Below, one piece after another: positions 23,501-35,545 of a stretch of 64,000 nt of DNA; within the stretch, counting starts at the first letter, position 1, and every line of letters starts with the position of its first letter. Origin of the DNA: Otatea glauca (taxonomy: Eukaryota; Streptophyta; Magnoliopsida; Poales; Poaceae); assembly GCA_036346275.1 (NCBI GenBank), contig CM070722.1:64951524-65015523 (forward strand), in the 5' to 3' direction. Both the position numbers and the translations under genes were made by a program. The notes below the pieces were generated by a model. That model had not been told where the DNA came from, searched no databases, and saw only the letters and a program-made list of their open reading frames with translations.

Positions 23501-24370
23501 TTATAGTTCAACTTAGTTAAGGTTCACTAAATTAAGGGTTATATGTTTTGCTTTTTTATGAGAATTTCTAGTATTTTATTTTCTTAACAACTCTACATGA
23601 TATGCTATTGAAGCGCCGTAGGACCGGTCTTGACCCTGTGACCCAGTATAGGATGGGCGTAATGCCTTCTGATGAAGCCCAGAACACTATTACCACATCA
23701 ATTTGTTTCCTTTGATCAGGTCGGTGCCATACTTGGTGTTGAATTTATCATAGACGAACCAAGAGATAAAAAAGAACAAATCTAAGAAATCCTGATTTTG
23801 TGGTAGTTAGATTGGGAGATCAGGAGGCGTACTCTTCCACGTCAAAAAAGAAGCAGCGATTTCTGTTTTTTTTTCTGGCTACGCAAGTAAAAGGATTTGA
23901 AGGGTGATCGAGCTCGTGCAATGTTATTATTTTCCCGTTCTTTTCTTTCATCGGGAGCACTTGGACGGGGAGCACCAGCAGACACCATAGCGTCCAGGGG
24001 ATAAGTCTATATATAGTAAATGTCTTGATTTATTTGTTTATCGACAAAACCGATCTACTTTTAGGGAGTTATTAGAAAAACCAAATCAAATACAAATTAG
24101 TTTTGGGGCTGCGTGAATTTTATGTTATGACTGAACCAACATGAGGTCATTTGTATTTTCTTTAATTGCATGCATTGAGTCACATCGATGTGTATTGTCT
24201 GTATAAGGCCAAGGTGCGTCCAATGTAATGTCAGAGTTCATATGCTGATTTGTTGGTTATGATTTAATAATCAAAATTATAATTAGGCTTAATTACGCAT
24301 GAGATCCAGATGTATCGATCCGCCCCTACCATGTAAGTTTTGTCTTTTATTTTGATTTTATACTACAAAG

Positions 24371-24408
<38 letters not shown>

Positions 24409-26819
24409 ATAGCATTTAATGGTCAATATGATGCATTTTTAATTAGGGTCCACCAGATTAAAGGCTAGATATTTTGTTTTTTTTGTGAGAATTTCTAGTC
24501 TATTTCTCAAAGATCCAATGGTAGTTGTAAATAAAGCCCACCAGATCAAGGGCTAGATATTTTGCTTTTTGTGGGAATTTCTAGTCTAACTCTTATAGGC
24601 TTTATTTCTAGTCTATTTCTCAAAGATCCAATGGCAATTGTAAATAAGGCCCATAAGATTAAGGGCTAGATATTTTGCTTTTTTGTGAGAATTTTTAGTC
24701 TATTTATCTTTTTTCTTAGCGACTCTGATGAGCTTTTAATATATAATAGATAGACGAGGGCAAAAAAAAAAAAATAGATGATCTTATCCCCCATCTACCT
24801 ATTCGTTCCTATCGCTCCCAACACCATTCGCACGAATTTGCTCCTCTCCCTCTCTCAATCCTCGTACCCAGTGAGGTCGTCAGAAGCCACACCATGGGTG
24901 ATGATTTCCCTTCCAAGCCCATGTCCGTCTACGCCACCATTTGGATGGCTCCACCTAGGCCACCGATGGCGGCAAGTACAAGATCAACTACACCTACGCT
25001 TCACTGCCGAGTTCTACGCCCTCGTCCTCCGTGGCTGCCCACCAGCGACTCTATCCTTGGGGAGTGCAAGGTGGACCTCATGACGCCCGATTGCGCCGTG
25101 ATGACCCCCGCCAAGCGCACCACCATGCACAGGTTCCGTGAGCTGTACCTGACCTACACGTTGCATTGTGTTTTACCAAAAATGTTGCAGCAAGAGGTAT
25201 TTGCTGCGATAGTTTCGTTTAATTGTTGCATTACAGTGATTTATTGTTGCAGTTGTATTGCCAATTGTTGCACATTTTTTTTTTCAAATTTGATACTTCA
25301 TTTTGTTGCAAATATTTTCTCCGATTGTTGCATGAGTAACCGTAAAATGTTGCAACGATTTTTTTCAAATGTTGAAGTGTTGTGCTATTGTAACTTTTCT
25401 TTGTTTATAATGTCTGAACCATTTTAAAATCTGGTTACGTTTTATACTCATAGTTTCGTCTAATTTAGATTTTTTTTTTACATTCGCAATGTTGTTGTAA
25501 ATTTTTGTTGTATATGGTGATTATAATTGTTGTACGTATTGTTAAAGAATGTTGTGCCGATGATGGGAAGGATATGAGCATTCTTGCACCGTCGTCTCAA
25601 CTCCATCTCAATCCGATCCAGGTTGAGCAGCTCTTCAAGATATTCAGCCTGTGTGGATCACCGCCGGACGACTACTGGAGGAAGATGAAGCTCCCGGCGA
25701 GCTTCCGGCCTCCAAAGACGTACAAATCCACGATGCTGGAGAAGTTCCGGGACCTGCCGCCGTCTTCCCTTGGCCTGCTCACCACGCTCCTCGCGCTCGA
25801 CCCGGCCGCCCGTGGCACCGCCGGCCAAGCTTTACAGAGCAACGTACGTATACACCATCATCTCTCTATGCTTTCATTTTGTAGTCTAGTCATGAGAAAA
25901 TTACATGCTCAAACTTTTGTACTGCCATCTAATGTGGTAATTAATGCTGTTTCCTAAGTACAGTTCTTCAGCACTCCGCCGTTGCCGTGTGACCTCTCGT
26001 CTCTTCCTGCCGTGTACAAGGAGGAGGTTGCAGGTCCTTCTACTTCTCATGATGGAAGGAAGTGAGGATTACAGGCTTTCACCTTGAACTGCCTGATCTT
26101 ACACATTGTTTGGTTGCATTGCAGTAATCTTTTTGCTTACAGCTTCCTTTTCGTGCGCGCAGACCCAAACTGAGACACCATTCCCAGAAGCGAAGGGACA
26201 GCAAGCAGAAACCTGAGGAGGAACATGCTGATGAACCCAAGCTTAGTAGTGAATCTCCTAATAAAGTGGTACGTCAGATAACTAATGTCCACTGACACCA
26301 TGCTTCAATCTCAAATACTTCCATATGATATTTCTCACTACTACTAGATCTTACCACTAATTCTGTCATTAATTGTCTCGGTTACCCACACTTATTATGT
26401 AGGAGGAGAAAGTTATGGGCTCAACTAAATCAGATCGGGATTCAGATGACACTGCCGTCAACGCTTCCTCCAGTGTTCAAGAACCAGAGGAACCAGAGAA
26501 TACCATCGTTAATGCTTCCTCCAGCACAGTCTCAAAACGGTTTTCAGTTAACCCGGTTCAGGTGTTACCAGAGGGCTCAGCTGCAGCGCGAGATCAGCAG
26601 CTGCAAAGGGCAAACACCTACCATTCAAGCAGCGACGATCACAAGAATCATCGGCCTCTTATTGTTCTGGACGATCAGGATGAGCAAACGGGCGCCGGCA
26701 GCGTCATGAATCACGGCCTAGAGATCAGGTCGGCTTCCATGTCGGAGTACGACGCGACGCGGCATGATCAGGGAGACCTCTCCAACAACAAGAAGTACGT
26801 TTTTGTGGATCGTATGTAG
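20575..26819 (+). CDS. CDK-like serine/threonine protein kinase (CKL/IBS1 type)
   Basis: Seven exons, 20575-20961, 21051-21335, 21707-22024, 25622-25843, 25964-26061, 26163-26268 and 26403-26819, keep frame throughout and give 610 residues. MGC at the N-terminus predicts myristoylation and palmitoylation, so membrane attachment; an in-frame ATG at 20506 would add 23 residues and hide this. The kinase domain (about 127-410) shows GQGTYSNV, VALKK, HRDIKGSN, DFGLA, the APE equivalent APELLLG, and a C-helix without canonical PSTAIRE. The C-terminal tail is Ser/Asp/Glu-rich and likely disordered. Family members are plant-specific CDK-like kinases whose substrates are mostly unknown. Intron 1 uses a GC donor. 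Intron 3 (3.6 kb) holds repeats and a xyloglucan-enzyme fragment. No disabling lesion is visible. Confidence 0.88.
22085..22800. other. Transposon-like insert in kinase intron 3
   Basis: This part of intron 3 is rich in GGCACGGTACAC- and GCACAGCACGACGTG-type phrases seen in degenerate grass DNA transposons. I cannot define ends or a target duplication, and no coding frame is recognisable. Confidence 0.25.
23112..23461. repeat. AT-rich tandem duplication in kinase intron 3
   Basis: Two diverged ~125 bp copies (about 23112-23232 and 23336-23461) share GTAATGTACRTGTTTTAATT at the left and CTCTTTCTTTTAATCTAAGC at the right. The surrounding 22.8-23.6 kb is very AT-rich and has no gene. Confidence 0.55.
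24373..24406. repeat. (AT)n microsatellite
   Basis: About 17 uninterrupted AT units lie in kinase intron 3. Length is likely polymorphic. Confidence 0.95.
24430..24750 (-). mobile_element. Tandem repeats ending in Helitron-like 5' end
   Basis: The phrase GGGCTAGATATTTTG and its flank occur three times (near 24455, 24543 and 24656), each followed by GAGAATTTCTAGTCTATTT-like sequence. Read on the minus strand from 24750, the segment starts TCTATTATATATTAAAAGC after an A, the form of a rice-type Helitron 5' end. A decayed relative of the same segment lies near 23515-23600. No matching 3' hairpin was found. Confidence 0.35.
24894..25165 (+). pseudogene. Xyloglucan endotransglucosylase/hydrolase (XTH) fragment
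   Basis: The segment encodes the post-catalytic part of an XTH (GH16; cuts and rejoins xyloglucan in cell walls). Recognisable blocks in order are FPSKPMSVYATIW, then in shifted frames DGGKYKINYTY and FTAEFYALVLRGC, then back in the first frame TPAKRTTMHRFRELYLTYTL. The catalytic DEIDFEFLG exon is missing and two frame changes break the reading frame. It lies in sense orientation inside intron 3 of the CDK-like gene, so it is a transposed gene fragment, not a functional gene. The carrier element was not identified, although GTTGCA-rich repeat DNA follows directly. Confidence 0.75.
25180..25350. repeat. Dispersed GTTGCA-rich repeat
   Basis: The hexamer TGTTGC occurs about seven times in 170 bp in varied AT-rich context, directly downstream of the XTH fragment. 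It looks like the subterminal region of a DNA transposon that may have carried the fragment; ends are not definable. Confidence 0.45.
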
Positions 26820-27583
26820 GTTGTGGTTTTAGCAGATAAAAGGTAGCAGAAATTGTTCAGATTCTATCTACTTTTGTTGTTGTAACCAAACTGCTGCTGC
26901 TGTACCAGCTGAGCATCCCCTGAATTGTAGGCACTGAGGCTTCGTATCAATAATCACTTGTTTTCAGAAAGCGAATCATTACTTCACTTTTATTTAGTTC
27001 CTGATGGATCTTACTGTAACTCTTCTAGAGTTGAAGAATGTTGAAACGTGAATTGTTGCGACGAGTGCTTAACTATCATACTCGCAACACAACAGGTGAC
27101 AATTGGTAGATGGATTAATCAATTTGTGGTCCAAAATTAATGCCTAACAAAATATCCTCTGAAACCATCCAAACTAATGAAGGAGATGACTACCTTTCAA
27201 CCACTAAAATTCTCCACTCCAAAACAAAATATACAAGAAAGAAAGAGAGGGGAAAAAAGATACACAGAAACAGAGAACATGCATGGTTTGACACAACTTA
27301 ATTTGCGAATTAAGCAGGATACAACCACAGTTCCTTTTTTCCCCTCCCTTCTTCTTTCACGAAAGGCAAACAAAAACACATAGACCGATCTAACAGTCAA
27401 CCATACTGCAACTTAAGATCACACACGGTATTTCATACATGCACACATGCATAAATATGGCATGTAAACAGTACATATGTGCAGCAACTTGGCCGTGAGC
27501 GTACAGTAGTAGTGGTGGTAGTACAAATATAATTCGGCATGCATATGCATAGGCATATATATATGTATATGTAGATGTTCAGT
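26820..27583. other. Convergent intergenic region
   Basis: This holds the 3' regions of the kinase gene (plus) and the DUF3511 gene (minus). No additional gene, RNA or bounded repeat is seen. Confidence 0.5.
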
Positions 27584-27859
27584 TCAGAGGCCACCGTAGC
27601 GGACGTCGGAGAACTTGGACTTGAGCCACTTGAAGCTGCTGCGGACGGAAGACTTGAGCCGGCCCTGCGTCGCGAACACGTTGTACGCCGCCACCCGCCG
27701 CCGCCGCTTCGCCTCCGGGTCGTCGCGGGCGCTCGGCCCGTTGAAGTTGTACGACTTGGCGGTGGCGCCGCCGCCGCCGACGTCCTCGTAGTCGTACCCG
27801 CCGCCGCAGCCGTAGTACGCCGACGAGTGCTCGTGAGGCACCGATCTGCACTTCTCCAT
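27584..27859 (-). CDS. DUF3511 domain protein
   Basis: This single-exon frame encodes 91 residues from the ATG at 27859; a longer open frame upstream begins with GTG and is not used. The N-terminal half is low-complexity (Gly/Tyr-rich). The C-terminal half, from about residue 50, shows the DUF3511 pattern: DPEAKRRRRVAAYNVF, a G(R/K)LKSS(V/L)R segment and SFKWLKSKFS, a basic, probably helical domain of unknown biochemical function restricted to plants. Length is typical of the family (about 70-120 residues). It converges on the kinase gene. No lesion is visible. Confidence 0.8.
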   Translation of the reverse strand: MEKCRSVPHEHSSAYYGCGGGYDYEDVGGGGATAKSYNFNGPSARDDPEAKRRRRVAAYNVFATQGRLKSSVRSSFKWLKSKFSDVRYGGL

Positions 27860-28006
27860 TACAACCACCACTGGTAAATTGTTCCAATATGCCTACCACT
27901 ATGAGCTAATGAGCTTCTTGCTCTGCTGTTTTTGACGGTGTTTGTGTGTGCGTAGAGTGCGAGAGAGTGGTGAGGGAAGCTGGGTGATGAAGTTCCTAGT
28001 TACTAC

Positions 28007-28016
28007 TGCTATAATT
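28007..28016 (-). promoter_or_regulatory. Possible TATA element of DUF3511 gene
   Basis: On the minus strand AATTATAGCA lies about 150 bp upstream of the start codon, followed by a CT-rich leader typical of a plant 5' UTR. Position fits, but the match to TATAWAW is imperfect. Confidence 0.25.
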
Positions 28017-29076
28017 GAGCTGAGGGAGGCGATAAAGGGAGGGCTTTTCTACTTGATTTGTTAGGTGATATACATGAAGCACCTTGTGTTTGCATGGCTT
28101 TGCTAAAGCTGGTCCTTTTGATTCTCTTTTCTGACCAGAAAGGATGGACTCGTGCTTTTTAATTGTAAATGATGTATCATAGGTTGGATTTGGAATCACT
28201 GTAGTAGTTACTCTTTCTATCCTATCTCTTGTTTGTTCATAATGCACCGTATCATCATCTGCCTAGCTTATTGCCCATGCCCATGTTTTAAGTTGTGACT
28301 GAAGTTTCATAACTTAGAAGTTGCTCAGTTTTTTTAGTGAGTAAACCACTTTAGAACTTTACTAAATCATGGAGCCAACATATACGAATTAGGCCCTGCT
28401 TGACACATCCTCTAGAATGAGAAACACTGCATCTGTTTCCTAATTAATTATGTGTCAATAAGCACAGCGTAGAGCCAGCGTGTTTCTGATAAACGAGTCT
28501 CCGGCAATTTACCCATATTCAAAATTTGAGACCTTTTACCATCCTTAAAAAAATACCAAAATTTACACTGAGATAGTATTGAGAGGTAACAAAAGTTGGT
28601 ATCTCCATCCTTTAAACTTTTTGTACCCCTTAATATTACCTCAATGTAAATTTTAGTATCTCCCCAAGACATAAAAAGTCACTCAAAATTTTGGTCCGCA
28701 AAGTTGGAAAAAGCAACTATTACCAACCTAATCATACACATAGATAAGTATACATAAAGTGGTTAAGGAGAAGGGACAGAAAAAAAAAAATCAAAAGGCG
28801 CTTTCTGGTGCTTTGTAATACTTAGAGAAGTATTGTGTGTTTGTGTGATTTCGGTGGTGTTTAATAGATTTGATGATGGAATGTGGGGGTATGGAATGAT
28901 GGAACACTGTAGGGGTGGGGGCGTCACTCACCCGTTTGTGTGACCCACGTGTGCTGTTGGAGACGACAAGCTATCATCCATCCCTGTGTGGAAATAATGT
29001 GCAGAATAATAGAAATGAGAGGCACAAATTTTAATTGAAAAATTCTTTTAAAAAAACCACATATACATAATAAATA

Positions 29077-29389
29077 CTCCCTCCGTCCTTAAAAATAAAG
29101 GAGAGAAGCGTTCAAACTGTGTCCTCTAATATTAGGGATTAAGAGTTCTCCCCCCTTAAATTGTGTCCTCAAATTGTGCCTATGCATACAGATGCACGTA
29201 GATACATGCGACCACACATATTCCAAAACAAAAAGCGGCAGGTCATTCCCTATAATCGTGATTAATTAATGCATGCATATTGCCAATTAATAGAGACACA
29301 GTATTAAATAGGGACATTAGAGTCTTTTGGCAGAAACCATAATCTGTTCTAAAATTTCTTCTGTCCCTTACTTTCCAGGACGGAGGGAG
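29077..29389. mobile_element. Stowaway MITE
   Basis: Inverted ends CTCCCTCCGTCCTTAAAAAT and (reverse) CTCCCTCCGTCCTGGAAAGT enclose 313 bp, flanked by TA dinucleotides. These are textbook Stowaway termini; there is no coding capacity. Confidence 0.85.
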
Positions 29390-30708
29390 TATATCACTAT
29401 ATAAAGGGATATTTACAAATAAAGCTCTTAATCATTTTATATTTACAAAAATATATTTAAAGTGGTATATAACACCATGCACGGATAAATTTCAGATAGA
29501 GTAGAAAAACTGATTCATATCACACTGACTCAAGCTCGTCGCCTGCTTTTCTTCTCCCTTCGCCTAACCAAACCTTACCCCTCCTCTTCGGCTCTTCCCA
29601 AGGCCGGATCCTCTGCATCCATGGCCCCCATGGTCCCTGCTTAATTTGCTGGCATTGTGTAATAAACACATATCTAATAGTATTTTAGTTGACGGACAGC
29701 TCGGCAGATGTAGCCTGCAGATCATCGGAAATGTAATGCTTACGAATTCTTCAACCAAACACGCATGAACTCTCTTGGTACGCAGCTGATAGAATAGGCA
29801 GACGACCTCATCCAGAATATATTTGTCAATAGAGCCACGTATCAGTAACACTGAAAAAATAATAAACAGATGCTCCACATCCTCTAGTGCCAGAGAGGAT
29901 CGATCAGTTTGCAACTACACAATGCATAGCTCAACTGGTCGATCTGATGGTGATACAGCACGGATGAGATTCAGTGCACAGACGCAAAAGGGCTAAAGCC
30001 ATCAATGCCTTAAGAGGGGCTCTAGACATTTCGCACTCGCTGGCCGCTGCCCTGCCATGCCCCTCGAACGAACCAAATCAACTTATCACCAGCAGCATGA
30101 TGCCTTGGTCGTCATCTACTTGGCCTTTCCGGCTTTCCCCCGTCGTTTCTGCCGCGAGGCGCCCGGAGGAAAGGCGCCCCCAACACAATGAGTAGTACCG
30201 CACTACTACTGATTTAGTGTGGCGTGCTCGTCATGAAAGTGCTATGCGTACGAACAATTTAACTAGGATCTGTCGCTGACAAGTGGATCCAGCTGAACCA
30301 TGATCATCAGTGAAACCACTCAGGTCTTTTTGGCTGGGTCGTAATCTCGATGGCTCACGTAGATCCCTCGAACAAGTCTCACTGTATAGGAAGACAATTT
30401 CTAACCGGAATAGTTAATTTGCTGTTTGGGTTGTGCTACGTCGGCGTCGTTGTTTCCTCGTCCCCGTTGAGCTTTCCACGTGATGGATCAGGGTTCGAGT
30501 GGCAGGATTTGGGGAATAGTTCTCCGAGATTTGGACACATCTCATGCACTGCATTTGATGGATGGAATATTCCTGACACAAAGCTCTTTCAACACAAAGT
30601 TACATAAATTTTAGTTAAATTCATTAATACTTTAATATTTATATAATTTTTAAATAGTCATAGAAGAACTTAGTATCCAGTCTTATTTTAAGTTTTAGGT
30701 GATCCACG

Positions 30709-32195
30709 CAAGGTTTGAAATCTCGGTACCGGCCTAAATACCGTCCGCGACCGAAGAACGAAATCTAGGCGAGATCTCGATATTTCAAATAAATTCTGGC
30801 CGAAATATAAAATTCCAATTTGAATTCCGTTTTTTTTAAACCGAGATTATCGAGACCTCACCCAAATTACCGAGATCTCGATTAATTTGGGCAGCGAAAA
30901 AACAGGGTCAAACGGAGTCCAAAAATTTTGATTTTTTTTGTAGGTTCTGACACATCAGTGATGTTCCCATAAAAATTTCAGATGATCATCAAATCTGAGT
31001 AATTTCTAAAAATTCAGACATTGCTACTGTCCTGATAAAACACTGACCGGCAAGTTTTAACCGATTGAAAAAAGAAACAAACCATGTTATAACATTTTGA
31101 AATTTTTTGTGCATGGTTATGATGCATCACTAATATTCCCATAAAATTTTCAAATGATGATCAAACTTCATGAATTTTTAAAAATTCAGACAGTGCTACT
31201 GTGCTGATAAAAGCTTTACCGGCAAACTTCAACCAAATAAAAAATAATATAAACCACGTTAGAACATTTTGAAAAAAAAATAGATGGTCCTGATTTATCA
31301 TCAATGTTTCTATAAAATTTCATCTGATGATCAAGCTTCAATAAATTCCAAAAATTCTGAGAGTGCTGCTTCCCCATAAAAGCCTGATGATCAATACATA
31401 GATTGCTTTAGCAATCAAAAAATATTTAAATTTTTTTGAAAATTTTGCATAAGGGTTATAAGGAAATTATTAAGATCTCATAAAAATTTTCAATCATGAT
31501 CACACTCTAGTGAATTTATAAAATTCTTACAGGTGCAATGTACCATTTATGTTCTTTCTGTTTTTGATTTTTGAAATATAACAAATGAAGTTCAATGCAT
31601 ACATAGATTTGATTAGCAAACAAAAGAAGTTTAATTTTTTTGAACATTTTATAGAATGGTAATGAGTCAATTCTTAAACTCTCATAAAAATTATGGATCA
31701 TGATCACACTCGAGAAAATTTATAAAATTCTTACAATGTTACTATCCCAATTATGTTTATTCTATTTTTAATTTTTTAAAGATAACAAATGAGGTTCAAT
31801 TATTTTGAAAAATTTTCTGTATGATACTACACTTCTTAGGATTGTACCATAAATTTTTTACATCAGGATAAAGCACATACAATTTTATAAAAATCTGACA
31901 GTGTTTCTAAATTTTTTAAAAAATATCTCAAAAATTTGGTTTTTCAACAAATTTTCATAAAAGATGACTTTATTAAGGGTTATTGAACAATTTCCGGTCA
32001 AATCCGGTGGTCAAACATCAAATTTCGTTCAAAAATAGTGAGATACCGGTCGGTAAGGGCGAGATCTCGCCGAGAAAAATGAGATTACTGTAGCAAATCA
32101 ATTTTTTTTACTTTCCGAATTCAGCAGAGAGTTTAAATTTCGTCTAGCTCCGAAAAAAGAGATCTCATAAAATCTAGCCGAGATTTCTAACCATG
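30709..32195. mobile_element. hAT-like non-autonomous element, copy 4
   Basis: It starts CAAGGTTTGAAATCTCGG and ends GAGATTTCTAACCATG, flanked by GATCCACG (30701-30708) and GATCGACG (32196-32203), 7 of 8 matching. The AT-rich interior repeats the ~175 bp units of copy 1 (GATGATCAAACTTCATGAAT blocks). Subterminal motifs are GAGATCTCG/GAGATTTC. No transposase is present. Confidence 0.75.
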
Positions 32196-33099
32196 GATCG
32201 ACGTGTTTCGAATGATGTGAGTTGTTTTCTGTAGAGCTCAAAAGCATGTGAAAGGAATATTTGACTTGCCTTAGTAATCTCTGATCGATTGATATGATCG
32301 TGTGTGTTTAACACAAGCCATGCATGGCCTCAGAAAGAGTGATCTATAACTTAAAAAGGGGTAGTGCACAAACCATAGATGGATCTCTGAAACTTCTTAC
32401 TGAACTTACTAGTAACATAGGAATAAACAATTCGACCGTCAGAAACAAGTTCTCGACAAGTGAAGAATAGATGTGCATTATCCATCATTGATCATCCAAT
32501 CTGCATCCACTACAATGGATACATGCACCACTGGCCCACTGCAAACCAATGCGCATCCAGATGCGTGAGAGAGACGGGCAGGAGCCACATCAATTTGGTC
32601 CGTCTGTGGACGTACTGATACTTTCTTTATTCATGATCCCATTGTAATGGATACCAAGCTCAGTTGTCGTATGGAAAGAGAGAGAGAGAGAGAGATGGAG
32701 ATGAAAAGGCAAGTGTGTCCCCAAAGTCGCCGTCAGCGATGGCATCGCGACCTCGCGGTGTCCACCGGGTGGGTGTCACCGTGCACATCAGTCCATCGGA
32801 ATCGGACGCCACTTGAGCTCATCACGACAACCGCACCCTCCCCTTCTTGCTTTACCTCCTCCACTCATCTCATTCTAATCTCGCCTTTTCGTAAACCAAT
32901 TGCGTACTTGTAGATCTTTTTCGATAGAAAAAAGTCTCTGATCGACAGCCGAACCTTCATGGGAAACTAGGCAAAGGCATCCATCACATGGTTCAGAACG
33001 TGAGGCCCTCCTGTTCTGTTTAATGAAGGATTGAAGGGTGATGGTCATTGGTCCGACCCCGAGTCTCCAACCAGAGGCAGATCCAGCACTCTTTGACTC

Positions 33100-33979
33100 C
33101 AGGTTTATTACTGAACCGTTGTCAGAAATCGCCCAGGTATTGGTAGCGATTCTCGTCGAAAATCAGTAGAAACTGAACGAATTGTAAAGTCAATCTTTTT
33201 AACTCGACGGTCAAACAACGACGAAATAATTCAAAAATCGTCCGGTTTTTATCATTTTTAACTGGTCTACATCCAAAATTGGCACACTCAACGTAAATGG
33301 AAAAAAAATCAAGGAAAATTAGAAAAATTGCAGATAATTGGAAAATGTTATAACTGTATAAAAATATGAAAAAATACGGAAAAAAATTCCGCATTGCCCT
33401 TTCCTATATTTTAATAAGACAACATGAACTTGTAAAGTACATATTTTGCAATAATAGCACAACTGTTAAAAAATTTCGGCATGATCTTTTTTTGTATATT
33501 TTAGACAATCTCAAGTTGTAAAGTAAGCATTTAGCAATAATATCTCAACAAATAACCTTTTATTTCAATACTATTCACAAATCAATCCAACAAGTCTATA
33601 GTTCAATGTCCATTGCATATAACATTTGAAATCAACATTTCTCACTGAAACATATCAGTACAAGTATGTAATATATAAACACCAGTAATACATTCTTTTA
33701 TGGAACAAAATATCTTGTAGTTTTAGCTTTTTTATTTTTCTCCCTTTTCTATTATCTATATTCAATTTTGCTCAAAAACGTCTCAAAAATTCATGTCAGT
33801 TGTCAAAAAGCTATTAATACTAATTTTAGGGAACAATATAAATTTTTCCAAATTTCTCAAATTTTTTGAATTTGAATTTGAATTGGATCAATTTATCGAC
33901 CAGTTCCGTTTATCGAGCCGGACCGATACGGTTGAAAATCGCAAAAATCAACCGATTTTCGTCGATATTGTAAACCCTA
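33100..33979. mobile_element. hAT-like element, ATCG subgroup, copy 5
   Basis: It starts CAGGTTTATTACTGAACC and ends TATTGTAAACCCTA, with 8 bp flanks TTTGACTC and CTTGACTC (7 of 8). Subterminal blocks such as GATTCTCGTCGAAAATC and GATTTTCGTCGATATTG resemble copy 3. The 880 bp AT-rich interior has no coding frame. Confidence 0.6.
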
Positions 33980-33987
33980 CTTGACTC

Positions 33988-35545
33988 ACGGAGATGTTCT
34001 TGCAACGTAGCAACTTGGTGAGTAGCATATTGTCAGAAATGCATCCCTTCGATTGTCTAAAGCATGTTTTGCACAAAAGAAACAGTATTACTTCCACATA
34101 GCTTGTTAGATGAGTAATTTACTTCTAACATCCATTTAGCATAATTCTCGCCAGCACTTAACAGTAACACCACCAAAAGTCATTAAATTGTAAGTCTGGG
34201 AGTCCAAAGTCACTTGTACATGTCACCAAAATTTTGGAGGATGCAGTTTGTGTAGGAAACATCCTGCTACTATATTGCATCATGCGAGGGAATGTCACAG
34301 CAAGCCACTAACAAAATGGAAGAATTAGATCAGCCAGTGTGAAGCAGACAACAGAGTTATCTTGCTTGTTGGGAAACAGAAGAAAATAGAGCAAAACCGG
34401 AGCTAGTGTAACGCCCCAGATTTTGGGATGTTAGATATAATGATCTCGGTATCGATTAAAGCCATGATGCTATCAATATCAGTGTTGTGTAGCAGTGGTG
34501 GAACTAGAAAATTTTAAGAGCATAGACAAGTCTAACTTCAGTCAAAAGCTTGCCCGGAAAGAAGTGGCTTTCATGGTGCCTGTCAGTGGCCGGACTAGAG
34601 TTCCACTGCTCATCGCCAATGAGAGTGACAGTCGCCCACCCTATCCGGGAGGTGGCTCCGCCCCTAGAGTGTAAATTAAACAATTATTAATTGGGAAAAT
34701 TTATGACAGAAATTAAAACATACACGTATAAGCCTGCACCTACACTTGACTCACATTCAAACATCAGTATACATACATATATCACATATACAAAGTACAA
34801 AACTAAAAATTACAGTGTTACTCCCAAATGCGCTAGAGCATCACATTGACCTTGCCACACCAAAGTAACCACATTTCTCACCAAGTAACCAACAGGGAGA
34901 AACCTCCTTTCACCCAAATGCCTATTAGAGAAACCAATGCTCCACTTGCAGCAGCAGCAGCAGCAAGCCCCTCCCGTAAAGCAATCAAAAGAGAGAAGAG
35001 GAATAGCAATTAGCACATGCCTAGTTAGAGCCAGGATCACAAGAGCAGCAGCAGCATGTTGCACGGAGGGCAGGGGACCATCAAGCAAGCTCTTAGGCGC
35101 CTACACTACACACCCAAATAACCACTGTAAATAGCCTTGCACTCAAGCACCCATTAGGCAAAATTTTGCGAGAAGTGCTTACATACTTTTCTTTTTGACA
35201 GTTGTACAAATATTAAAGTATGAATGAATGATAGATGGTGATTACTTACCCCTTTGTTTGCTTTAAGATTTGTACAACTTATATCGGGAGTGAAAGCATT
35301 GAAGCATTGCTCAAACTTTGCATTGCACTAGCAATAGGAGTTAGGGGTCGACCCAAGGTCAACCGGCGTTGGCGCACCTTGTCCTCTACTTTCCAATGGT
35401 TCGATTTATGTTTCATTCATTTATTTCATGTCGGTATTGTCTTATTAACAACTCCTAAATTTTAGTCGTGGGTCTGTCACCGATAAGAGTGAAGCATAGG
35501 TGTAGGGAAGGCTTAGGGACCTATCCTTTGGAGCAGGGCCGAAGC
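33988..35545. other. Intergenic, no gene recognised
   Basis: No protein family, RNA gene or bounded element is visible, apart from a short (CAG)n run near 34948-34965. The stretch 34490-34670 has the look of a transposon fragment without definable ends. Confidence 0.45.

Larger units (their letters stand above)
27860..30708. other. Upstream and intergenic region, no further gene
   Basis: Besides a Stowaway element at 29077-29389, I see no gene. A 116-codon minus frame at 29564-29914 and an 85-codon plus frame at 30350-30607 show no family features. Confidence 0.5.

Noticed and set aside
22025..24372. A complete Helitron across kinase intron 3
   Set aside because: Only a 5'-like end at 24750 is visible; no hairpin plus CTRR was found to the left.
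27860..27871. Upstream extension of the DUF3511 frame
   Set aside because: The extension begins with GTG; the first ATG is at 27859 and fits the family.
29564..29914. 116-codon minus-strand frame
   Set aside because: No domain, splice context or codon bias; probably chance.
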